A stretch of 5,295 nt of DNA from the NCBI GenBank assembly GCA_027017505.1, contig JALUQR010000058.1, forward strand, positions 1-5,295, given 5' to 3'. The notes beneath the pieces are model-generated. The model was not told where the DNA came from. It did not search any database and saw only the letters and a program-made list of their open reading frames with translations. The number at the start of each line of letters is the position of its first letter. The first letter of the stretch is position 1. This document shows positions 1 through 5,295 of this stretch, in pieces. The translations under genes were made by a program, and so were the position numbers. Origin of the DNA: a bacterium. GTDB taxonomy: Bacteria > Desulfobacterota > GWC2-55-46 > DRQE01.

Positions 1-1
1 T

Positions 2-1216
2 CCCGCGACGAACATGCCATCTTTCGGCGGGCTTATAGACCCGAGGGGTATAAAGGCAATAGTGGAGTATATCTTCTCTCCTGCTGACCCGCCTGTATGG
101 ACCACACAGGAGATGCTCAAAACCCTTAAGGTCAGTGCCACACCAAGCCCGAGACCCGTGCACGAACATGACCTCTCAAACCTCTTTCTCGTTGTGGAGG
201 GAGGCAGAGGAGAGGTGTGTGTTATGGAGGGAAAAAACTTCAATGTGCTTGACCACATAAAGGTGGGACGAATACATGGCGGGCCAAAGTTTGACTACTC
301 GTTCCACTACGCATACATGGTCTCAAGGGATGGCTGGATTGTAAAGTACGACCTCTACGGACTTAAAGAGATAGCCCGCATAAGGGCAGGCATAAACACA
401 CGCAACATAGCGGTATCTGATGATGGAAGGCTTCTTGCGGTGGCAAACTATCTGCCCCCTGGAGTGGTGCTCATAGATACAGAGAGCATGAAGCCTGTCA
501 GGATTTTCAAAAGCACGGGCAGGATAGGGGCTGTGTACAACATGAAGGGAAAGGGGCTCTTTATAGCACTTCCCAGGGGCAGGCCAGAGTTCTTCCTTAT
601 AGACTACCGCGAAAAGAAGATAACAGTAAAAAAGGTGGATGTACCCGTAAGTTTTGACGATGTCTTCATGGAGCCAGAGGGCAGATACCTTGTGGGCACA
701 TCAAGGGAGAAGGAAAGGATGGTGGTGTTTGATATAAAGGAAGGCAGGGTGATAAGGGAGTTCCATGTGGATGGCATGCCACATCTTGCATCCGCAGCCC
801 TCTGGAGAGACCACAACACAGTGTACGCTGCCATACCGCACATCAAAAAGCCTGTGCTTACCATAATGAGGCTTTACGAGTGGAAGGTAATAAAAACCGT
901 AAGGCTTAAAGGGGCGGGTTTCTTTGCAAGAACCCACCCTGGCACAGACTACATATGGGTGGATACAAACACAGACACCATACAGCTTATAGAGAGGAGA
1001 ACCTTTGAGATTAAAAAAGAGCTCATCCCAGAGCAGGGCAGAAAGGCCATGCATATAGAGTTCACAAAAGATGGCAGATACGCACTCATAAGCATATGGG
1101 AGAAGAACGGTGCGGTTGTCATATACGATACGGCAACGCTCAGGCGGGTCAAGACACTGCGGTTTATAAAACCTGTGGGTAAATACAACGCAACGAACAA
1201 GACCCGCATCATGTAG
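2..1216 (+). CDS. nirN: NirN-like c/d1 cytochrome (dihydro-heme d1 dehydrogenase), 5'-partial
   Basis: NirN is a periplasmic protein with an N-terminal cytochrome c domain and a C-terminal d1 propeller. It oxidises dihydro-heme d1 to heme d1, the last step of cofactor synthesis, and interacts with NirS. Here the frame is open to the window edge, and the first residues (PATNMPSFGG, then a helix and a Pro-rich linker PADPPVW) look like the end of a cytochrome c domain with its axial-Met region. The ATG at 14 has no ribosome-binding site and is not taken as the start. The propeller follows. Hallmarks remembered from NirN are HGGPKF (His 275-277, proximal ligand candidate), SRDGWIVKYDL, AGINTRN, GMPHL (His 782-784), MHIEFTKDGRYALISIWE (His 1052-1054) and a C-terminal KPVGKYNATNKTR. 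The first distal His of NirS is replaced by Asp (656-658, FDD), which argues for NirN over NirS. The heme c CXXCH must lie upstream, unseen. Confidence 0.82.
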   Translation, partial: PATNMPSFGGLIDPRGIKAIVEYIFSPADPPVWTTQEMLKTLKVSATPSPRPVHEHDLSNLFLVVEGGRGEVCVMEGKNFNVLDHIKVGRIHGGPKFDYSFHYAYMVSRDGWIVKYDLYGLKEIARIRAGINTRNIAVSDDGRLLAVANYLPPGVVLIDTESMKPVRIFKSTGRIGAVYNMKGKGLFIALPRGRPEFFLIDYREKKITVKKVDVPVSFDDVFMEPEGRYLVGTSREKERMVVFDIKEGRVIREFHVDGMPHLASAALWRDHNTVYAAIPHIKKPVLTIMRLYEWKVIKTVRLKGAGFFARTHPGTDYIWVDTNTDTIQLIERRTFEIKKELIPEQGRKAMHIEFTKDGRYALISIWEKNGAVVIYDTATLRRVKTLRFIKPVGKYNATNKTRIM

Positions 1217-1224
1217 TGCTGTAA

Positions 1225-1249
1225 GCAACCCGGCTCTTATAAGGGTTGC
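1225..1249 (+). other. Stem-loop after nirN
   Basis: A perfect 7-bp inverted repeat (GCAACCC at 1225-1231, GGGTTGC at 1243-1249) encloses an 11-nt loop and begins 8 bases after the nirN stop codon. No T-run follows (the next bases are purine-rich), so it is not a convincing intrinsic terminator. It could be an mRNA 3'-end or processing hairpin between nirN and the next gene. Confidence 0.35.
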
Positions 1250-1285
1250 CATAAAGAGATTAAAAGAGGAAAGGAGGTGTGGTAT

Positions 1286-1321
1286 TTGAGGGTAGACCTT
1301 GCGCAGGAAACCAGACTGTAA
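1286..1321 (+). CDS. Possible 11-residue leader peptide (speculative)
   Basis: In the gap between nirN and the next gene there is a strong orphan Shine-Dalgarno sequence, AGGAGGT at 1272-1278, that serves no annotated gene. Eight bases after it is a TTG that opens a frame reading MRVDLAQETRL and closing with TAA at 1319-1321. The next gene has its own AGGAGG at 1345-1350. The peptide has no run of any regulatory amino acid and no clear alternative hairpins were found, so attenuation is not supported. It could be a leader peptide, a decayed gene end, or chance. Confidence 0.18.
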   Translation: MRVDLAQETRL

Positions 1322-1344
1322 GAGCTATAAAACTTAAATCTAAA

Positions 1345-1350
1345 AGGAGG
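1345..1350 (+). promoter_or_regulatory. Strong ribosome-binding site of the d1 propeller gene
   Basis: AGGAGG ends 10 bases before the ATG at 1361 and fixes that start, which also gives a proper signal peptide. It is the strongest site among the four operon-like genes, compatible with high output of this protein relative to NirJ and NirF, whose sites are weak. Confidence 0.7.
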
Positions 1351-1360
1351 GGTAGTAGAG

Positions 1361-2593
1361 ATGGGTAGAAAGGCATTATTAACTTACTTTGTAATACTTC
1401 CTCTGGTAGTTGCGGTACTTGCCCTTTCGGCGGATGTGTCTTTTGCCAAGAAGGCTCCTGGCACATACGGCACTGCCAATCTCATGGTGGTGGTTGAAAG
1501 GGACCCTGCAACCATACTCATAATAGATGGCACCGACAACGAGGTTGTGGGCAGGGTCAAACTGCCTGGTGCAAGACAGCCCCATGCACCGGTCTTCTCA
1601 CCCGATGGAAGGTACTACTATGTGATGGGACGCAACGGGGTTTACTTCAAGGTGGACCTGCTCAAGCAGAAGGTGGTGGCAAAGCAGAAGATAGGCGAGG
1701 ACTCAAGGGGGTCTGCCATAACACCGGATGGCAGGTATGTGGTTGCAGGCAACTACAAGCCAGGCTCCGTTGTCATAATGGACGCAAGGGACCTTAAGAT
1801 ACTCAAGGTCATAAAGGGTCCAAAGGCTCTTGTAAAGGGTAAGATTATACAGTCAAGGGCTGCATCCATAACGGATGTAGGCGGTGTGAAGAACCTGATG
1901 GCCATAGCCTGGAAGGACGCAGGTGAGGTGTGGGTTGTTGACATGAACAACCCAAAGTTTCCCGTTATAAAGAAGTTCAAGGGTGCAGGTGCTGCGCTAC
2001 ATGACTCCTTCGTTACAGAGGATGGCAGATACTACATGCTCGCCTCACAGGCATCACACCACATGTGGATAATGGATGCCTACACACTTGAGTACCTTGG
2101 AACCATAAGCACCCGTCCCGACGCAAAGATTGCTGGAAAGATTCCCCATCCAGGCCCCGGTGCATGTGTGGATGACATATGCTTCACACCCAATGTGGGT
2201 ACAGGCACTGTAACAGCCTACAAGCCAGCAGAGGTCAAGTTCGTAAAGAACATACCCACAACAGGTGTTAAGAACCCTGGTGGACTCTTCATAAGGAAGC
2301 ATCCCAGTGCAAAGGTTGTGGTTGCAGACGCGGTCTTCCACGAGGGTAAAAAGCACAGCAAGGTATATGTGATAGATGCAGAAAAGCTTGAGGTGGTTAA
2401 AAAACTCGAGGTAGGGCCCGGTGCGGTGCATCCCGATTTTACAGCAAAGGGAGCATACAGGTATGTGTCCTCATGGGGTGGTAACAAGGTGGTAATCTTC
2501 GATGGAAAGACATTCAAGAAGATAAAGGAGATACCGGCAAAGACACCCACTTCCATAATAAACTCGGGAAGAGCACACGAAAACGGGCTATAA
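1361..2593 (+). CDS. Exported heme-d1 propeller with NirS-type active-site histidines, no cytochrome c domain
   Basis: 410 residues. A signal peptide (basic MGRK, hydrophobic 5-24, likely cut after SFA at 29) indicates periplasmic export. The rest is a d1-type beta-propeller with repeated DGRY turns. Compared with remembered NirS sequences, H75 (RQPHAPVFSPDGRY) matches the proximal heme d1 ligand, H214 (ALHDSFVTEDGRY) the first distal His, and H263 (IPHPGPGA) the second (His345 and His388 in Paracoccus). The body and the C-terminus (SGRAHENGL) resemble NirF more closely, including a stretch parallel to the nirF gene here (SRxxxxxD..GG, VVD, FPVxKKFK). The heme c domain fused in NirS is absent, so electrons must come from another protein; the CuA gene follows after 27 bp. 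Oddities: Pro266 where NirS has Arg, a nearby Cys pair (C269, C274) and a HisHis at 233-234. The start is set by AGGAGG at 1345-1350. Likely a d1 nitrite reductase; a heme d1 carrier or a biosynthetic NirF paralogue are alternatives. Confidence 0.72.
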   Translation: MGRKALLTYFVILPLVVAVLALSADVSFAKKAPGTYGTANLMVVVERDPATILIIDGTDNEVVGRVKLPGARQPHAPVFSPDGRYYYVMGRNGVYFKVDLLKQKVVAKQKIGEDSRGSAITPDGRYVVAGNYKPGSVVIMDARDLKILKVIKGPKALVKGKIIQSRAASITDVGGVKNLMAIAWKDAGEVWVVDMNNPKFPVIKKFKGAGAALHDSFVTEDGRYYMLASQASHHMWIMDAYTLEYLGTISTRPDAKIAGKIPHPGPGACVDDICFTPNVGTGTVTAYKPAEVKFVKNIPTTGVKNPGGLFIRKHPSAKVVVADAVFHEGKKHSKVYVIDAEKLEVVKKLEVGPGAVHPDFTAKGAYRYVSSWGGNKVVIFDGKTFKKIKEIPAKTPTSIINSGRAHENGL

Positions 2594-2620
2594 CTCTGAA
2601 AGAAAAAGGAGATTGCAGGT

Positions 2621-2992
2621 ATGAGGAGGATAATCCTTACAGGATTGATAATCCTTACGCTATCTTTGGTGGTCTTCCTGCCGAGGCTCTCTGCTGCTAC
2701 GGTGGAGATAAATATGGTTGCTGACCAGTACTACTTTGACCCCGATACCATAAAGGTTAAAAGCGGGGACACCCTAATACTCCACATAGAATCCCTGATG
2801 TCCGAGATGGAGAACTTCCCCATGCACGGTATATTCTTCCCCGCACTGAACAAAAGATGGGACCTGCCGACAGGAGAGACCACCACGATAAAGTTCAAGG
2901 TAGACCTGCCACCAGGTGAATATCCCTTTGAGTGCGACATATACTGCGGGCTTGCGCATCCGGACATGAAGGGAGTACTGATAGTGGAGTAG
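2621..2992 (+). CDS. Exported single-domain CuA cupredoxin
   Basis: 123 residues. The N-terminus (MRR, hydrophobic 4-20, LSA-A at 23-26) is a signal peptide or an uncleaved single anchor, placing the domain in the periplasm. The rest is a cupredoxin beta-sandwich like the C-terminal domain of cytochrome c oxidase subunit II. The binuclear CuA ligand set is complete: H69 (MHGIFFPALN), then C105-x3-C109-x3-H113-x2-M116 (ECDIYCGLAHPDM). The residue supplying a backbone carbonyl would be I107, where oxidases have Glu. Two cysteines in this loop separate it from mononuclear azurin or plastocyanin types. No oxidase subunit I, NO reductase or nosZ is nearby. It sits between the d1 propeller gene and nirJ, which suggests electron delivery to the d1 protein (inference). 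A ba3-type oxidase subunit II with its partners elsewhere is the main alternative. AAAGGAGA at 2605-2612 supports the start. Confidence 0.85.
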   Translation: MRRIILTGLIILTLSLVVFLPRLSAATVEINMVADQYYFDPDTIKVKSGDTLILHIESLMSEMENFPMHGIFFPALNKRWDLPTGETTTIKFKVDLPPGEYPFECDIYCGLAHPDMKGVLIVE

Positions 2993-2998
2993 GCAGGA

Positions 2999-4159
2999 AT
3001 GCTGAATGTAACAAGGATGATAAAGGGGACTTCCTTCAAGAGGAAGTCCCCACCATCAATGCAGAGACCAGTTGTGGTCTGGAATGTGACGAAGCGGTGT
3101 AACCTCAGCTGTGAGCACTGTTACTCTGCTTCAAGGGATGTATCCTACCCTGATGAGCTCACCACAGAAGACGCAAGGGCCTTTATAAAAGACCTTGCAG
3201 AATACAGGGTGCCAGCCCTTATACTTTCAGGAGGAGAACCGCTTTTAAGAGAAGACCTCTTTGAGCTCGCCTCTCTGAGTGCAGGGCTCGGTATAAACAC
3301 AGCACTGTCCACAAACGGAACCCTCATAGATGAAAAGATGGCAAAGCGTATAAAGGAAAGTGGTATATACTATGTGGGCGTAAGCATAGACGGCGATGAG
3401 CAGACCCACGATATGTTCAGGGGAGAAAGGGGTAGCTTCCGCAGGGCCTTAAGGGCTGTGAGGGCATGCATCAAAGAGGGCTTGAAGGTGGGCATAAGGT
3501 TCACCATGACAAAGAAGACCCTTGAGAGCCTTCCCTTTGTTATGGAGCTTGCAAAAAGGGAAGGTTGCCACAGGCTGTATCTGTCTCATCTGGTCTATGT
3601 TGGCAGGGGAAGAAGGCTTTCTGCAGATGCACCAGATATATGCCAGATGCGAGAAACCATGGATTGTGTATTCCACAATGTGGAAGAGATGCTCAAGGAG
3701 AATTCCTCCCTCGAGGTTGTCACGGGCAACAACGATGTGGACGGGATATACCTCTATTACAGATACCTTTCAAAAGACCCCCATATGGCAAACTCCATAT
3801 ACCTGGAGCTCGAGACAAGGGGTGGTAACACCGCAGGCAGGCTTATCGCCTCGGTGGACAGCTTCGGCAACATACAGCCTGACCAGTACTGGGCGTTCCA
3901 CAGGGTGGGTAATATAAGGCAGAAAAAGTTCTCAGAGGTGTGGAGCGATGATGACCAGCCACTTCTGCGAAGCCTGAGAAAAGAAAGACTCTCCCTTCTT
4001 AAGGGTAAATGCAGTGTGTGCATACACCGCACCCTGTGCGGGGGAAACTCGCGCATAAGGGCAGGCTACTTCTATGGAGACCTCTGGGCAGAAGACCCCG
4101 CATGCTACCTTACAGACAGTGAACGGGGTATAAACACAGACTCTCTGAAGGCCATATGA
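2999..4159 (+). CDS. nirJ: Radical SAM heme d1 biosynthesis protein NirJ
   Basis: 386 residues, the usual NirJ length. NirJ is a cytoplasmic radical SAM enzyme that acts on 12,18-didecarboxysiroheme, removing propionate side chains on the way to the oxo groups of heme d1. The [4Fe-4S]/SAM motif is C34-x3-C38-x2-C41 (RCNLSCEHCY), followed by GGEP at 78-81 (LSGGEPLLRED) and SxDG (VSIDGDEQTHD). The C-terminal SPASM-like cluster region has C338, C341, C347 and C369 (CSVC, LCGGNSRIRAG, DPACYL), for a second Fe-S cluster. Mid-region motifs fit NirJ specifically: LSHLVYVGRGRR, VTGNNDVDG, RGGNTAG and PDQYWAFHRVGNIR. It begins 6 bp after the CuA gene with GTGGAG at 2984-2989 as the likely ribosome site, and overlaps nirF by 4 bp. 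A perfect hairpin lies in codons 9-18. An internal ATG at 3059 would still leave the core intact. Confidence 0.93.
   Translation: MLNVTRMIKGTSFKRKSPPSMQRPVVVWNVTKRCNLSCEHCYSASRDVSYPDELTTEDARAFIKDLAEYRVPALILSGGEPLLREDLFELASLSAGLGINTALSTNGTLIDEKMAKRIKESGIYYVGVSIDGDEQTHDMFRGERGSFRRALRAVRACIKEGLKVGIRFTMTKKTLESLPFVMELAKREGCHRLYLSHLVYVGRGRRLSADAPDICQMRETMDCVFHNVEEMLKENSSLEVVTGNNDVDGIYLYYRYLSKDPHMANSIYLELETRGGNTAGRLIASVDSFGNIQPDQYWAFHRVGNIRQKKFSEVWSDDDQPLLRSLRKERLSLLKGKCSVCIHRTLCGGNSRIRAGYFYGDLWAEDPACYLTDSERGINTDSLKAI
3025..3051 (+). repeat. Perfect 11-bp hairpin inside the 5' end of nirJ
   Basis: The arms 3025-3035 (GGGGACTTCCT) and 3041-3051 (AGGAAGTCCCC) pair without mismatch around a 5-nt loop (TCAAG), beginning 26 bases into the nirJ frame. 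The encoded residues (about KGTSFKRKSP) lie between the NirJ N-terminus and the radical SAM core, a poorly conserved stretch. There is no T-run after it, so it is not a standard terminator. The 3' arm hides an AGGAAG that could otherwise serve the in-frame ATG at 3059. It could be a translational control or mRNA-stability element, or a small palindromic repeat inserted in frame. Confidence 0.7.
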
Positions 4160-5295
4160 GACGAATTATTATTACACTGGTCTTTGTGTTCACCACCATC
4201 TCTGCAGGGGCAATGAGCCATGGCACAGGCGGGCTTGTGCTCGTTGTGGAAAGACAGGCAGGCAGTGTGCTCGTTATAGATTCCACAAGGCACAAGTTGC
4301 TTAAAAGGATTAAAGGGGTGGGAAACCTCCGCCACGGAACGATAAAATTCTCAAGAGACATGCACTACGCCTATGTTATTACGAGGAACGCAGGGGTTGT
4401 AAAGATAGACCTCCATACCCTCAGGATTGTAAAAAAGGTGAGCGCTGGAAGAGACTCCGTGGGTGGTGTGATGAGCCAGGATGGCAGATACATAGCCCTC
4501 AGTAATTACGAGCCAGGAGAGGTAAAGATACTCGATGCAGAAACCCTCAGGATAGTCAAAAGCATAAAGGCACATTCACAGGATACCACAGGCAAACCCA
4601 TAGAGAGCAGGGTGGTGGGTCTTGTGGATGCCCCTGGTGGAAGGTTAGTGTTCTCCCTTATGGATGGCAGGGAGATCTGGATTGTGGATGCAACAAGAAA
4701 GGACTTCCCAGTTGTAAAGAAGTTCAAAAACATAGGGGGCTTTCCCTACGATGCACTTATAACACCCGATGGAAGGTACTACATAGCAGGGCTTCTTGGC
4801 TCAAACAAGGTCGCTGTGGTTGACATGTGGAACCACACGCTCAGGCTCGTAAGCCTACACGAAGAAGAGGATAAGGACGAGGCACCACTGTGGAAGATAC
4901 CACACCTTAAGGGATGGGCAATAACTGGCAGATACGCCATACTTCCAGATGTGCAGAGGAAATGGGCTGTGGTGCTGGATATGGAAGAGTTCAGGGTGGT
5001 AAAGCGAATACCACTTAATGGTACAGCCCTCTATACCGTGGTTCAGCCAGGAGGAAGATATGTGTGGGTTGACCTTGTGGGCGAAAACGGAGATACCATA
5101 GACATCATAGATGTGAAAAAACTCAGGGTGATAAAAAGCATAACACCAGGCAGGGGTGCAACACACCCGCAGTTTACCGCAAAGGGTGAGTACGCATATA
5201 TATCGCTTATGGATGCCAACAGGGTGGTTGTGTATGATACCGCCACACTCAAGAAGATAAAGGAGTTTCCCGCAGACCATCCATCGGGCATATTC
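4156..5295 (+). CDS. nirF: NirF, heme d1 biosynthesis propeller protein, 3'-partial
   Basis: 380 codons are seen and the frame is open at the window end. NirF is a periplasmic d1-type propeller needed for heme d1 formation; it binds heme d1 or its precursor and works with NirN and NirS. A short signal peptide (MRRIIITLVFVFTTISAGA, cut near 19) has no lipobox Cys, unlike lipoprotein NirF of Pseudomonas. NirF motifs in order: LVLVVERQAGSV, RHGTIKFSRDMHYAYV (H60, the conserved His where NirS has its proximal ligand), GGVMSQDGRYIALSNYEPG, SRVVGLVDAPGGRLVFSL, FPYDALITPDGRYYIAGL (Y198 where NirS has a distal His), WKIPHLKGWA (H250), HPQFTAKG, and HPSGIF at the end. HPSGIF normally lies about a dozen residues from the NirF C-terminus, so nearly the whole gene is present. 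Its ATG overlaps the nirJ stop (ATGA), so translation is probably coupled; only a weak GAAGG precedes it. Confidence 0.92.
   Translation, partial: MRRIIITLVFVFTTISAGAMSHGTGGLVLVVERQAGSVLVIDSTRHKLLKRIKGVGNLRHGTIKFSRDMHYAYVITRNAGVVKIDLHTLRIVKKVSAGRDSVGGVMSQDGRYIALSNYEPGEVKILDAETLRIVKSIKAHSQDTTGKPIESRVVGLVDAPGGRLVFSLMDGREIWIVDATRKDFPVVKKFKNIGGFPYDALITPDGRYYIAGLLGSNKVAVVDMWNHTLRLVSLHEEEDKDEAPLWKIPHLKGWAITGRYAILPDVQRKWAVVLDMEEFRVVKRIPLNGTALYTVVQPGGRYVWVDLVGENGDTIDIIDVKKLRVIKSITPGRGATHPQFTAKGEYAYISLMDANRVVVYDTATLKKIKEFPADHPSGIF

Noticed and set aside
14..16. ATG at 14 as the true start of the first gene
   Set aside because: No ribosome-binding site in the 13 bases before it, the frame is open to the window edge, and the residues around it look like the end of a cytochrome c domain.
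701..1252. 183-codon open frame on the minus strand
   Set aside because: It lies mostly antisense to nirN, which has clear family motifs. The translation is Cys/His/Tyr-rich without any recognisable domain, typical of a shadow frame.
1225..1260. Intrinsic terminator after nirN
   Set aside because: The 7-bp stem has an 11-nt loop and no following T-run, so only a stem-loop is called.
1299..1331. Sigma70-like promoter (TTGCGC / TATAAA) or archaeal TATA box before the d1 gene
   Set aside because: The spacer would be 21 bp, too long for sigma70. An archaeal start about 25 bases after the TATA-like element would fall close to or within the ribosome site. Not supportable.
1217..1360. FNR/DNR-type box (TTGAT-N4-ATCAA) controlling the operon
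   Set aside because: TTGAG at 1286 has no matching right half, and no other candidate was found in the gap.
2057..2062. HisHis at 233-234 of the c-less protein as the distal catalytic site
   Set aside because: It falls where NirS has a non-conserved AANARN loop. H214 and H263 match the NirS catalytic positions better, with nearly the expected spacing (49 versus 43 residues).
3522..3917. 131-codon plus-strand frame inside nirJ
   Set aside because: It overlaps the strongly supported NirJ frame, and its translation (Trp/Ser/Thr-rich) shows no family signal.
4855..5280. 141-codon minus-strand frame, and similar frames antisense to the other genes
   Set aside because: Fully antisense to nirF, with low-complexity, Cys/His-rich translations and no supporting ribosome site or motif.

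Overview
The window holds part of a heme d1 / nitrite reduction (nir-type) gene cluster. All genes lie on the + strand and are tightly packed. In order: the 3' part of a NirN-like c/d1 protein (2-1216); a 144-bp gap with a small stem-loop and an orphan ribosome-binding site; an exported heme-d1-type beta-propeller with no cytochrome c domain (1361-2593); a small exported single-domain CuA protein (2621-2992); the radical SAM heme d1 synthesis enzyme NirJ (2999-4159); and NirF (4156 to beyond the window end). Spacings from 1361 onward are 27 bp, 6 bp and a 4-bp ATGA overlap, so these four genes look like one operon. nirN may be transcribed with them or separately.

Three of the five genes are heme d1 eight-bladed propellers that differ at the positions that matter in cytochrome cd1 nitrite reductase (NirS). 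NirN and NirF lack the first of the two distal active-site histidines of NirS (Asp and Tyr instead). The protein at 1361-2593 has the proximal His (H75) and both distal His (H214 in an LHD motif, H263 in a PHPG motif). It therefore has the NirS catalytic pattern on a NirF-like body, without the heme c domain that normally delivers electrons. The next gene encodes a small periplasmic protein with a complete CuA ligand set (H69, C105, C109, H113, M116). The best hypothesis is a two-component nitrite reductase in which a separate binuclear copper protein replaces the fused cytochrome c, made beside its own cofactor genes (nirJ, nirF, nirN). This is inference from sequence. No function has been shown, and a conventional nirS could lie outside the window.

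Organism: base composition is roughly balanced, codons are rich in AGG/AGA and ATA, the proteins are rich in Lys/Arg, and Shine-Dalgarno sites are strong (AGGAGG). This style is common in thermophilic or deep-branching denitrifiers (Aquificota, Nitrospirota, Thermodesulfobacteriota and similar, with some archaea not excluded). The window cannot settle the taxon. No tRNA, rRNA, mobile element or CRISPR array was seen. The main non-coding oddity is a perfect 11-bp hairpin just inside the nirJ reading frame.
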